The position numbers and the translations under genes are program-made. Shown piece after piece: positions 10,014-18,864 of a stretch of DNA of 64,000 bases (position 1 is the first letter of the stretch; each line of letters opens with the position of its first letter). Source of the stretch: Planctomycetaceae bacterium. GTDB lineage: Bacteria > Planctomycetota > Planctomycetia > Pirellulales > Pirellulaceae. Where the stretch lies: the NCBI GenBank assembly GCA_024642205.1, contig JAHEBQ010000001.1:1-64000 (forward strand). The letters are read 5' to 3'. Below the pieces are notes generated by a model. It was not told the origin of the DNA. It made no database searches and saw only the letters and a program-made list of their open reading frames with translations.

Positions 10014-10856
10014 CTAGTTGGCGACCGTCCTGGTTACGCCTTCCATCTCGTGGTGCAGGTATTTTACCAGCTGGGAAGGATTGACCGGTTTGGAAAACCA
10101 GCCTGTGACGCCCCGATCACCGAGTGGAATGTTCGCTTCGGTTTGGGTCAGACCGGAAACTCCAAAAATCGGCAGATCACTGCCTTCCAGGTTTGCTCGG
10201 ATTTTCGAAACAGTTTGCGGACCATCGAGGCGTGGCATGTTCATGTCCATCAGCACCACATCCGGCCTGTCGTGGAGTTCCAGAAACTCGATTGCGGCTT
10301 GGCCGTCAGTGACCGCAATTACCTCAAAACCTGCCATCTCCAGGACACCGGCCAACAATTCCCGCTCGTTGTCATTGTCTTCCACGATCAAAGCGGTTTT
10401 GTTCAACGCCGGATAGTCGGAGGTCACTTCGTTCGATTGGTGAGAACCTGGAGCCGAACCGACTTCGTTGTTCATGACTGAAGTTTCAAAACAACGGTTC
10501 AACTCTTCCAGTGCGGTGACAGCCTCCGATAGAAACCGATCGGCTTTTTCTGAACCGCCCCGGTCGATATGCGCTTGCGCCAGATTCACAGACAAACTTG
10601 CCGTATTCAGGTGGTTCCGCACTTGATGGCGGGTTTCCAAGTCCAGAGAAGCCAACCGGGATTCAAGTTGCCCAAAAACAGATGCCTCTCGGGCTTGTGG
10701 GTCTTCCGTCTCCAGCTCACCCCGCAGGACTTCGATGGATCGCGGAGCGTCGATTCCAATTCGGACGTTTTTCCCTTTGACTCGAACGACTTCGACACTG
10801 ATTCCAAGATTCGGAAAGATGATGGTTTGATTTTCTTGACGTGACAGTACTAACAT
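10014..10856 (-). CDS. CsrA-receiver fusion regulator (CsrA / DHp-like helix / REC)
   Basis: A 280-residue three-part protein. Residues 1-50 are a full CsrA/RsmA domain: MLVLSRQENQ, VKGKNVRIGIDAP and IEVLRGE, keeping the Leu4/Arg6 strand and the Arg in VxR that contact GGA motifs in RNA. Residues 70-125 form a helical hairpin around ETRHQVRNHLN, reminiscent of a histidine-kinase dimerisation or phosphotransfer helix with His77. Residues 152-270 are a CheY-like receiver with acidic pair Glu159/Asp160, phospho-acceptor Asp204 (LMDMNMPRLDG), Ser234 and Lys256. The start is fixed by a strong AAGGAGG seven bases upstream; an upstream in-frame ATG at 10940 would only add an unconserved basic stretch. 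It lies downstream of the giant hybrid kinase on the same strand and is a natural phosphorelay target. CsrA is normally a free-standing protein of 60-75 residues. Confidence 0.9.
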   Translation of the reverse strand: MLVLSRQENQTIIFPNLGISVEVVRVKGKNVRIGIDAPRSIEVLRGELETEDPQAREASVFGQLESRLASLDLETRHQVRNHLNTASLSVNLAQAHIDRGGSEKADRFLSEAVTALEELNRCFETSVMNNEVGSAPGSHQSNEVTSDYPALNKTALIVEDNDNERELLAGVLEMAGFEVIAVTDGQAAIEFLELHDRPDVVLMDMNMPRLDGPQTVSKIRANLEGSDLPIFGVSGLTQTEANIPLGDRGVTGWFSKPVNPSQLVKYLHHEMEGVTRTVAN

Positions 10857-10871
10857 TGAATTATCCTCCTT
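10857..10871 (-). promoter_or_regulatory. Strong ribosome binding site fixing the CsrA-REC start
   Basis: Read on the minus strand this is AAGGAGGATAATTCA directly before ATG. It decides the start against the longer open frame. The AGGAGGA also contains GGA, the core recognised by CsrA proteins, so autoregulation by occlusion is conceivable but unproven. Confidence 0.75.
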
Positions 10872-11373
10872 GATGCGTTTTCTTTTCTCGGCCCGACCCT
10901 TCGTCCGGCCGTCCGATTGCGTTGCGATCAACAAGATCACAACGGCAAACCGTTTGACTTCTTGTCAAACGTATAAAATGCATTGAAATACCGAGTGGCT
11001 CGCATTCTGCTTAACATGCTGCGTAACTGAACCAAAGAGTTCCAGCTCGGTAGGTCGAGAGAATCCTTCCCCTTGCATCTGCCAAAACGAATAGTCTCCA
11101 CAAATGATTTCGCCGAACAAGAGGAGTTTTCGCCCAGGCCTGCTTATTGCTAGCATTTGCCGGACCTTGCCAGGCAAGCTCCCGCAAAAGGCCAGCATTT
11201 CACGCCGGGGCCACCAGCCGAATTATTGCCAGCTGAGCGTGGAACCCAATCACCCAACAGGAACGAATATCCGGTGATTCGTGGGACACAAGGCACTTTT
11301 ATCAACACCGTCGGATTGCTTATCCCGATCGTCTGCCGACCGGGAACGGAATTCGTATTCCGAATGCCGCAAG
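10872..11373 (-). promoter_or_regulatory. Leader between giant kinase and CsrA-REC gene, with a perfect palindrome at 10951-10971
   Basis: This 500-base gap separates two same-strand regulatory genes. It contains CGTTTGAC (10951-10958) and its exact complement GTCAAACG (10964-10971) with a 5-base spacer, about 95 bases upstream of the CsrA-REC start. That could be an operator or an RNA hairpin in the leader. A small open frame (10965-11198, minus) shows no recognisable motif and is not called. Confidence 0.4.
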
Positions 11374-14300
11374 TTAAATGGTGCAACTGTCCAGTATTTT
11401 GCTCAATTCGTTCAAATCAACGGGCTTTAACATATGGCTATCAAAACCCGCCTGAGCCGTCTTGGTGGTGTCTTCATCGCCGGTTACGGCAATAAAGACC
11501 GTGCGCTGCAGCGAATCGTTCATTCGAAGCCGTTTCAGCGCTTCGTAACCGCTCATGTCCGGCAAACCCAAGTCCAACAGGACGACACTCGGTCTCATCT
11601 CGATCGCCTTCGAAATTCCGTCGGCCGCATCGAACGAGACTGCCACGTCATGACCATCCAGTTCAAGCAATGAAGCCAACGCGTTTGCGGCATGTTCACC
11701 ATCGTCAATGATGAGAATGGTTTTCGGTTGCCCCTTCGAGAATCCACGAACGCGTGGACTGACTCCAGTCGATTCTCTCGGGTCAACGTTGAAACCCCGG
11801 TTCCCATCGCCCATCAAGTAACGCGAGATCATGCTCAGAAAAACCTCCTTGTCCAAAGGCTTGGGAATAAAGTCATCGCAACCGGCCTTTAGACATTTCT
11901 CACGGTCTCCCTCCATCGCATGCGCAGTCAGTGCGATGATCGGTTTGTCAAAGCCGGACTTCCGCAATTCCCGGGTCGCCTCGTAACCATCACAAACAGG
12001 CATTTGCATGTCCATCACAATCAAGTCGAATGGTTCGCCTGCTTTCCTGGCGATGTTGACCAGTTCAATACACTGTTGTCCATCAGCGGCAAGTGTAACT
12101 TTCCCGCCGACGTCTTCGATAATGTTCTGGGCAATGAATCGAACCTCCCGGCGATCATCTACCACCAGAATTCGCCCTTCCAATTCCGGAATCGCGGCCG
12201 CCTGTGGCTGTGCAACGGAAATCGATTCCTGGAAGGCTTGGGTGCCAACCAGAACGGTATCCTGCGGGGTATCGACTTCAATCGTGAGCGTGAATTTGCT
12301 TCCCTGGCCGGGAGCACTGTCGACGGTGATTTCGCCGCCCAGCATCCTCGCCAGTCGTTGACTGATGGCCAGGCCCAGTCCGGTTCCCCCATATTTTCGA
12401 TCAACTGCAGCGTCCGCTTGGGTGAACGGCTGAAACAACTTGTCGATCTGCTCGGCGTTCAATCCGATGCCGGTATCGATGACGTCGAATTGAAGCCGGC
12501 ATTTCGGATTCCGTTCGATATGGTGCAAAACAATCTTGACCGATCCATTATCCGTAAACTTGATGGCATTTCCGGCAAGGTTAAGGAGGATTTGCTTCAA
12601 TCGTTTCGAGTCACTGACAATGGAATTGGGGACCAGTCCATCGACTTCGATGGTGAACTCGAGGCGTTTTTCCCGGGCCCGCACGTTCATCATGGCTCGC
12701 AATTCGGCAAAAAGCTGATCCAGCTGAAACTCCTGTCTTAACAAATCAACTTTTCCGGCTTCGATCTTCGAGATGTCGAGAATGTCCTCGATAATGTCCA
12801 GCAGAAATCGACCGTTCTCACGGATGATATTGACGCAGCTGACATTGTCGGGATCCGTCAGATGACGGGCGAGAATATCGGAATACCCCATGATAGCGCT
12901 CATGGGCGTACGGATTTCGTGACTCATGTTCGCAAGAAATTCGCTTTTCGTCTCACTGGCTTTTCGGGCGGCCCGGTTTGCACGTTCCAGCTGCTTCAAC
13001 GTTTTCTTCTGTTCCTTTTGCAGAGCCAGTCGTTCGGTGATGTTCTGAAATGAAACGACCGAGCCTTGCACGGCGCCATCGCGAACCAGCGGGCGACTCC
13101 AGTATTCAACAGGAAAACTACTGCCATCCTTGCGCCAGTAGACCTCGTTGTTAACATGCGCGCTGACGTTCTTTCGCGCCGCTTTGAAAATCGGACAATC
13201 CTCCTCTCGGTATTCAGAGCCACTGGATCTGGAATGGTGAATCAGCTGATGAATGTTTTTTCCAATCAGGTCAGAGTCTTTTTCGTACCCCAGCGAAACG
13301 ACAGCCGATTGATTGCAAAACGTACACACCCCTTGTCGGTCCACGCCGTAAATTCCTTCGGCAGTTGTGTCGAGGATCGTCTGAATCCGCTGAACAGTGC
13401 GGCGCGCCATGGTTTCGGCTTCGACTCGCTCGGTAATGTCGTTTTGAATACCGACAAAGTTGATCAGTCGTCCGTCTTCATCGTGCACGGGAGTGATTTG
13501 AAGATCGTTCCAGAATTTTGAGCCGTCTTTGCGGTAGTTCAAAATGGTAACATGACACGACACACCTTTCTTAACCGCATTTCGCATCGTTTCGACGGCC
13601 GCAGGATCCGTTTCCTCGCCCTGGAGGAAACGACAGTTCTTGCCCAGAACTTCTTCGGCTTCGTAACCCGTCAATCGAGTGAAGCCTGGGTTTGAATAGA
13701 TGATTTCCAACTCGCTGGTAGTTGCATCCGAAATCAAGATTCCATTCTGAGCCGATTCCATTGCCAAATGCTGGATTTTCAGTTCCTGCTCGGCGGCAAC
13801 ACGTTCGGTGATGTCACGCGTATTGGTGCACAGGTAATGTTGACCCTCAAACTCAAAATCGCTGATGCTAACCTCCACCATGACCGATTGACCGTTTCGG
13901 CATTGCCACTTTGCTCGAAAGGGCTGCAGCTTTTCTTTGGTCACCCGGTCAAAGACTTCGCGAAAACGAGTCGGGGCGAGCGAGCGATCAATGTCGGTAA
14001 TATTGGTTTTCAACATCTCTTCATTCGAGTATCCCAGCATTTCACACATGACCGGGTTGACATAGTTGAACCGGCCTTCCTGGTCAACCAACGCGATCAT
14101 GTCGTTGGCGGTTTCGGTCATGAATTTGAACTGTTCCAGGTCCGCCTGAGCCGTCTTGAGGGAACTGACATCAATTAATGTCAAAACAACGCCATCGTTT
14201 TTTTCGCAGGTTCGATACGGGAGGATCCGCATCAGAAATGCATTGCCCCGATGGTCTTCGACGTGAGTTTCCAGCTTGTTTTGGGTTGCAATGACGTCGC

Positions 14301-16677
14301 GCAGATCTTTAACGAGCGAATCATGCTGAAGATTGTGAGTGAAGCCTTCGATTGAACGACCGATATCCCAGGGGACCATTTGAAACTGGCGGGCAATCTC
14401 CGGCGTGAACTTCCGAATGCAAAGGTCTTCGTCGAGGAAAATCACGCCAACACGGGTCGACGCCAGCAAATTGTCCATGTCGTCGTTGGCCTGGGCGAGT
14501 TCCTCCACCCGACGCTGGTGCTCCCCGTTGACGGTGTAAAGCTCCTCGTTGACCGAATGCAACTCCTCGTTGGTGCTTTGAAGTTCCTCATTGGAAGCAA
14601 CCAGTTCTTCGTTCGAAGCCTGAAGCTCTTCACTTGAGGTTTCCATCTCCTCGATAATGGCCTGCAGTCGTTGTTGCGAATAATTCAACTCGGATTCCAG
14701 CGTCGCCACGCGATCCTGGGACATTTCCCCCGGGTCAAATGTCATCTCGGGCTCCGTGGAGCCCGTTTGATCTTCAACCGATTCCACTTCCACGAGCAGG
14801 CAACTGGATTTGCTGTTCGGATCGAAAATCGGTTCCACCGTCATCCGGACAAATTCGCAGCTGTCTTCCCTCGGTATCCGAATGCCGGCGTAACGGACGA
14901 CATCCCGTTTGCGTATCGAATGTTGCAGCGCACCCACCAATGCAGTTTTCAAAGGATCGATGATCACATCCAGCAAGTTGTTCGTCGGACGTCCGACTCT
15001 GCTTTTCATGTACCGTTCCGCTCCACTGAACACATGCAAGATTTCAAAACTTTCATTGAGCAGGAAACTCGCGGGCATCTTGTGATTGAGCAGGAGGTCG
15101 TAAATTCCGATCAGGGTATCATCGATACGCTGTCTTCGGGTAACGGCCGGAATAACTGACCCCCGCGGGAGTCCATCGACCTGGGAACCGAGGGGCATCG
15201 ACGGTCCAAATGGCAAGCGAACGTCCCGTCGCTTGGAATAGATACGCCAACGCTTGTCGATAATTTGAAATTCATCTCTCAGGTCCGCCGGTGATTCACT
15301 GGGACCCAAAAACAGGGCTCCGCCGGATTTGAGTGCAAAGTGAAACATGGACAACACTTTTTTCTGTGCCGTCGTTTGAAGGTAGATCAGCAGATTACGA
15401 CACGTCACCAGGTCGATTTGCGTGAATGGCGCATCTTTGATCAAGTTGTGCGGCGCAAAGACAACGTATCGCCGCAGTTCACGCTTCACATGATAGCCAT
15501 CCTTTTTCCTGTGGAAGAACTGCTCACGCCGTTCTTTCGTCAACTCGCCTAACGCCTCTTCCGGAAATACACCTCGCGATGCTGTTTGCAGCGATATGTG
15601 GTGCGCGTCGGTCGCGAATATCTTGACTTCCACGTTGGCTTTTCGGCGTCGCATTTCTTCGTCAACCAGCATCGCGATGCTGTATGCTTCTTCACCCGAT
15701 GCACAACCGGCAACCCAGATTCGAATGACCTGATTGTCTTCCTTTTGGTCAAACAACTTGGGAATGACCCGCGATTCGAGAATCTCGAACGCTGCGGGAT
15801 CCCGGAAAAAACTGGTTACGCCGATCAACAGATCTTTATACAAGCCTTCGACCTCTTCCGGATGCGCCTCAGCGTATTCCATGTACTGGTCGAGAGGTTT
15901 GAGTCTCAGCAAGTCGGCTCTTCGTTGAATCCTCCGACCCACCGTACTCGCTTTGTAATGTGAAAAATCCAGACCGTGTTGCTGGTTCAACAAATGGAAG
16001 AGTCTGTCCGTCCCATTTAGGTCTTGAGACAGCAATTCCTTGTCGGCGAGGAATTTTCGACTCAGACCCTCTTCGGCGTACCTGACCAACGCTTCGGCAA
16101 TCCCAGCTGGTGGAAGGGCCGCATCTACAATCCCGGTTAACTGGGCGTTCATGGGCATCCCGTCGAACTTTGCAGAGGACTCTTCCTGGGCCATGACCAA
16201 TCCGCCAACCTCGTGGATATCACGAATGCCCCGCGAACCGTCGCTACCCGTTCCGGAAAGGACGATCCCAATAGAGTTCCGCCCCACGTCGCCTGCCAGT
16301 GAACGAAAGAACTGGTCAATGGGATAGGACAGCGTTCGTTCCCTGCTTTTTTCGGTCAGGTGCAGTCTGCCCCCGGAAATGACCATTTCCATTTTTTCCG
16401 GGATCAAATAGACCGAATTCGGTTCCACTGTCATTCCGTCTTCGACCCGAAAGATGGGCATTGCTGTATGCCGGCTCAGCAACTCCACCATGTGACTCTT
16501 GAAGTCAGGCGAAAGATGTTGAATGACAACAAACGCCATTCCTGTATCACGGGGCAACGCCTTGAAAAAAGATTCAAGTGCCTCCAAGCCACCGGCAGAA
16601 GCACCGATTCCTACCACCTGAAAATCGGCAGTCCGGCTTGCCCGAACCCTCTCGTGTTTTCCTTTACTTTTGGCCAT
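11374..16677 (-). CDS. Giant hybrid sensor kinase: CheB-CheR-PAS(x4)-HisKA-HATPase-REC-REC
   Basis: A 1767-residue cytoplasmic signalling protein. CheB methylesterase domain (about 20-200): Ser in GIGASAGGLEAL, His in VIQHLSPDF, Asp in LSGTGSDGSRG, so the catalytic triad is complete. CheR methyltransferase (about 215-480) with IRIWVAGCASGEEAYSIAM as the SAM-binding loop. A heptad-rich coiled coil follows (about 640-740, ELQASNEELVASNEELQSTN). Then come roughly four PAS/PAC units (about 745-1240), a histidine kinase with H-box FLANMSHEIRTPMSAIMG and G-boxes DTGIGL and GGTGLGLAIS, and two receivers (VMDMQMPVCDG and LLDLGLPDMSG). No transmembrane segment is visible. This is the CheB/CheR-PAS-kinase class, here with two C-terminal receivers. 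No chemoreceptor or cheA gene is nearby; the CsrA-REC gene downstream is the likely output. Confidence 0.92.
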   Translation of the reverse strand: MAKSKGKHERVRASRTADFQVVGIGASAGGLEALESFFKALPRDTGMAFVVIQHLSPDFKSHMVELLSRHTAMPIFRVEDGMTVEPNSVYLIPEKMEMVISGGRLHLTEKSRERTLSYPIDQFFRSLAGDVGRNSIGIVLSGTGSDGSRGIRDIHEVGGLVMAQEESSAKFDGMPMNAQLTGIVDAALPPAGIAEALVRYAEEGLSRKFLADKELLSQDLNGTDRLFHLLNQQHGLDFSHYKASTVGRRIQRRADLLRLKPLDQYMEYAEAHPEEVEGLYKDLLIGVTSFFRDPAAFEILESRVIPKLFDQKEDNQVIRIWVAGCASGEEAYSIAMLVDEEMRRRKANVEVKIFATDAHHISLQTASRGVFPEEALGELTKERREQFFHRKKDGYHVKRELRRYVVFAPHNLIKDAPFTQIDLVTCRNLLIYLQTTAQKKVLSMFHFALKSGGALFLGPSESPADLRDEFQIIDKRWRIYSKRRDVRLPFGPSMPLGSQVDGLPRGSVIPAVTRRQRIDDTLIGIYDLLLNHKMPASFLLNESFEILHVFSGAERYMKSRVGRPTNNLLDVIIDPLKTALVGALQHSIRKRDVVRYAGIRIPREDSCEFVRMTVEPIFDPNSKSSCLLVEVESVEDQTGSTEPEMTFDPGEMSQDRVATLESELNYSQQRLQAIIEEMETSSEELQASNEELVASNEELQSTNEELHSVNEELYTVNGEHQRRVEELAQANDDMDNLLASTRVGVIFLDEDLCIRKFTPEIARQFQMVPWDIGRSIEGFTHNLQHDSLVKDLRDVIATQNKLETHVEDHRGNAFLMRILPYRTCEKNDGVVLTLIDVSSLKTAQADLEQFKFMTETANDMIALVDQEGRFNYVNPVMCEMLGYSNEEMLKTNITDIDRSLAPTRFREVFDRVTKEKLQPFRAKWQCRNGQSVMVEVSISDFEFEGQHYLCTNTRDITERVAAEQELKIQHLAMESAQNGILISDATTSELEIIYSNPGFTRLTGYEAEEVLGKNCRFLQGEETDPAAVETMRNAVKKGVSCHVTILNYRKDGSKFWNDLQITPVHDEDGRLINFVGIQNDITERVEAETMARRTVQRIQTILDTTAEGIYGVDRQGVCTFCNQSAVVSLGYEKDSDLIGKNIHQLIHHSRSSGSEYREEDCPIFKAARKNVSAHVNNEVYWRKDGSSFPVEYWSRPLVRDGAVQGSVVSFQNITERLALQKEQKKTLKQLERANRAARKASETKSEFLANMSHEIRTPMSAIMGYSDILARHLTDPDNVSCVNIIRENGRFLLDIIEDILDISKIEAGKVDLLRQEFQLDQLFAELRAMMNVRAREKRLEFTIEVDGLVPNSIVSDSKRLKQILLNLAGNAIKFTDNGSVKIVLHHIERNPKCRLQFDVIDTGIGLNAEQIDKLFQPFTQADAAVDRKYGGTGLGLAISQRLARMLGGEITVDSAPGQGSKFTLTIEVDTPQDTVLVGTQAFQESISVAQPQAAAIPELEGRILVVDDRREVRFIAQNIIEDVGGKVTLAADGQQCIELVNIARKAGEPFDLIVMDMQMPVCDGYEATRELRKSGFDKPIIALTAHAMEGDREKCLKAGCDDFIPKPLDKEVFLSMISRYLMGDGNRGFNVDPRESTGVSPRVRGFSKGQPKTILIIDDGEHAANALASLLELDGHDVAVSFDAADGISKAIEMRPSVVLLDLGLPDMSGYEALKRLRMNDSLQRTVFIAVTGDEDTTKTAQAGFDSHMLKPVDLNELSKILDSCTI

Positions 16678-16696
16678 CGGCGGCGTCCTTTCTGGC

Positions 16697-16730
16697 TATA
16701 CAACATCCACAGTCCTGTCGGTATTGTATA
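16697..16730. promoter_or_regulatory. Inverted repeat upstream of the giant kinase gene
   Basis: TATACAA (16697-16703) and its exact complement TTGTATA (16724-16730) lie 20-50 bases before the kinase start, in the promoter or leader. Each arm could also supply a -10-like hexamer on one strand. It is a candidate operator or promoter, not more. Confidence 0.35.
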
Positions 16731-17003
16731 ATGTTGGCCGCTTGGACAATAATCCCAACTTGACCTGGACTTTTAATTGACAAAGACCCAGGAAAAACAA
16801 GCCAGACTATTCGAGGACACCCGCTTGATCAGCCAGGTTGGCGACTCGATGGACAGGTTTCCAGCGGAAAGAGCAGGCCACATGCGCCTGGCCTCGCCTT
16901 CGCTTCAGGATCCCTCGCTCAGATATCATCAGCTCCCGAACCCAGCTGAATTTTCATTGACCGGCTGCCGAATTCGTCAAGGAGCGTGAATTTTCGCGCA
17001 AGG
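16731..17003. other. Spacer, nothing recognised
   Basis: The remainder of the gap between the kinase start and the small DUF6435-type gene. Short overlapping frames are present without any recognisable motif. Confidence 0.4.
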
Positions 17004-17174
17004 TTACTTGGCTTTGGCTTCCAACGCTTCCATTTGCCGGCGAACCTGATCCGCTTCGGCGGCCTTCAAGTCGCTTTTAGTTCGGTCCAGCGTCGAAAGC
17101 CGAAAGGCCTGCGCAAGCAGCTCTTGATACCTCGCCTCAAGTTTTGCCAGTTTGCGTTTTGATGATCCAAACAT
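17004..17174 (-). CDS. DUF6435/Lacal_2735-type small basic helical protein
   Basis: A 56-residue protein starting MFGSSKRKLAKLEARYQELL and continuing with AQAFRLSTLDRTKSDLKAAE, then VRRQMEALEAKAK. The pattern MFG..K+K..KL...Y..LL.EA..LS...R..SD...AEA..+.++++ALE matches the Lacal_2735/DUF6435 family as I remember it, which has no known function. It is strongly helical and charged. The ATG start, full family length and clean stop support a real gene although it is very short. Its neighbour 64 bases downstream, on the same strand, is the SDR gene. Confidence 0.75.
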   Translation of the reverse strand: MFGSSKRKLAKLEARYQELLAQAFRLSTLDRTKSDLKAAEADQVRRQMEALEAKAK

Positions 17175-17238
17175 TGATTTACCTCGTACGGCGCGATTTG
17201 TTGCCGGCTCAGTGTTGCAGCCGGGAATACGATACCCA

Positions 17239-17961
17239 TCAGGCTCTCAAACTCGACATGCCACCATCCACGCCGATCACTTGACCGGTAATCCAGCCGG
17301 CGTCAGGCAGGAGAAGAAACCGGGCAAGGGAAGCGACGTCGTTCGGTCGACCAGTGCGCCGCAGCGGGTATTGGGCCGCCATCTTTTCGCTGCTCTCTGG
17401 CGTCGCGAAAAAACGGGAGGCCAGGGGAGTTTCTGTCAGGGCAGGGGCCAGGCAGTTTACCCGGATCTTCGGAGCCCACTCCGCCGCCAGTGAACGCGTC
17501 AGCCCTTCCACGGCTCCTTTGGCGGCCGCGATCGAGGCATGCATCGGCATCCCTTGCCCGACAGCGACCGTACTGAACAGGACAACGCCGGCCGTACCGT
17601 CAGTCGCTGCTTTCTTCAGCCCGGGTAGACAGGCCTGCAGGAACCTGACCGCCCCGATCAGATTTACTTCCAGGTCCATTCGAAACTCCTCTGGCTTCAA
17701 TGCGCGAAATGAACGCAAATTGATCGAACCGGGACAGTAAGCTACTCCGTGAATTGACTCTGGCAAGTCTGCGAACTGAATTTCGGGATCCGTAAAGTCA
17801 CACACGTAGTGTTTGATACGATCAGTTACCTTCAGATTGTCGACCGATCGCGAATAAACATCAACCTGGTCTGCCGACAAGCCCAGCAAACGAACCAGCT
17901 CCAGGCCGATGCCCTGGCTGCCGCCAGCGATCACAAAATTTCCACCCATTGTTGAACCCAT
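17239..17961 (-). CDS. SDR-family protein lacking the catalytic tyrosine
   Basis: A 240-residue classical-size short-chain dehydrogenase fold. The cofactor loop is IAGGSQGIG (TGxxxGIG variant); VNLIGAVRFLQA, VLFSTVAVGQG, RVNCLAPALTETPL and TGQVIGVDGGMSSL follow in the correct order. In the active-site helix, where YxxxK is expected, the sequence is HASIAAAKGAVEG: the Lys is kept but the Tyr position is Ile. The Ser of the triad is present (FSTVA). The protein may bind NAD(P) without acting as a normal dehydrogenase, or use another residue. It sits in the light/photolyase neighbourhood. The first ATG was taken; a second ATG four codons later is possible. Confidence 0.85.
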   Translation of the reverse strand: MGSTMGGNFVIAGGSQGIGLELVRLLGLSADQVDVYSRSVDNLKVTDRIKHYVCDFTDPEIQFADLPESIHGVAYCPGSINLRSFRALKPEEFRMDLEVNLIGAVRFLQACLPGLKKAATDGTAGVVLFSTVAVGQGMPMHASIAAAKGAVEGLTRSLAAEWAPKIRVNCLAPALTETPLASRFFATPESSEKMAAQYPLRRTGRPNDVASLARFLLLPDAGWITGQVIGVDGGMSSLRA

Positions 17962-18266
17962 GTATCGATCCGTTTAAGCCGTTGAAGTTTCATTGCGGTA
18001 GCGGTTTAACCGGGAACAATGATCCGAAGTAACCGATGAGAAGCTTTTTGGCGGAAATTGGACGACAGGTCGGATGAGTTAATCCTGTCAGACTTTCGCC
18101 GGTGCCACTCCATAAAGGTCGTTGCTTCGTTGGAACTGCGGGTATCGCCGGTTGAAGCAGCCGAGCCTGCCGGTGGGCCCCAACTGGATTTTTTCCTGTA
18201 CGGCTGACAGCGACCGGTCGCATGTCCGGTGTTTTTTCCAGACTTGAATTTACTTTGATTCCGACA
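17962..18266. other. Intergenic spacer before nei pseudogene, nothing recognised
   Basis: Divergent spacer of about 300 bases between the SDR gene and the nei remnant. No open frame with a recognisable motif and no strong hairpin was found. Confidence 0.4.
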
Positions 18267-18833
18267 ATGCCCGAAGGTCACACCAACCGCCGAAGTGCCA
18301 GCGATCGTCAAAAATGGTTCGATGGGCAAAAACTTACAACCTCTCCCCAGGATCGTTTAGAATCCGACGCCAATTTACTGGCTGGCAATCAGCTCCAAAA
18401 AGTCATCTTTCACGGTAAACACCTGTGCTATCCCTGGAGTCCGGAAACAGCCCGCAAGAAAATTGAACGAAGCCGGGAACCGATTCGCACCCCGTTGCTC
18501 AACCGGGCCATCATTACAGGCGTCGGGAATGAACATCGAGCCGAAATTTGTTTCTGCGCCGCATGCTTGTGGAGCGACCAACCAACCAAATCTCAGGTGA
18601 ACAGTTTGACGAAATGTGGCGACTGACGGTCAATCTGTTGAAAATCGGAGTCAAGCAAAATCGGATTATCACGGTAGATCGTAAACAATTCGGCAAGCCA
18701 CTCGGCAGGTTATAGATCTGGCGAGCGATTGAATATTTGTAGGCGAACCAACTGCCCGTGTCGCAACCGGATTCGACAATGGGAATTGCGGAACCGTAAG
18801 ATATATGCCAGTCCCCGTTGTCAGAAACGATAG
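18267..18833 (+). pseudogene. nei: Endonuclease VIII (nei/fpg family) pseudogene
   Basis: Starts with the invariant MPEGHT of Nei/Fpg DNA glycosylases and continues RLESDANLLAGNQLQKV and FHGKHLCYPW. It then jumps directly to SPETARKKIERSREPIRTPL and NRAIITGVGNEHRAEI, so roughly 85 residues of the central domain are deleted. After AEI a one-base loss (ATTTG where ATTTTG is expected) shifts the frame; the +1 frame continues LRRMLVERPTNQISGEQFDE and MWRLTVNLLKIGVKQNRI to a stop at 18713-18715. A third frame (18738-18833) carries the degraded zinc finger: TNCPCRNRIRQWELRNRKIY then SPRC. Deletion, two frame changes and a damaged zinc finger mean it is dead. It sits among repair and light genes, where an intact copy would fit. 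Confidence 0.88.
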
Positions 18834-18864
18834 TTCAACCGGATTCTGTTCAGAACGATTCATC

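Noticed and set aside
10965..11198. Small minus-strand frame between the giant kinase and the CsrA-REC gene
   Set aside because: No known motif, overlaps the putative regulatory palindrome and lacks a good start context.
11920..12741. Plus-strand frame of 273 codons opposite the hybrid kinase
   Set aside because: Antisense shadow of the HATPase/REC region; the kinase frame has complete motifs.
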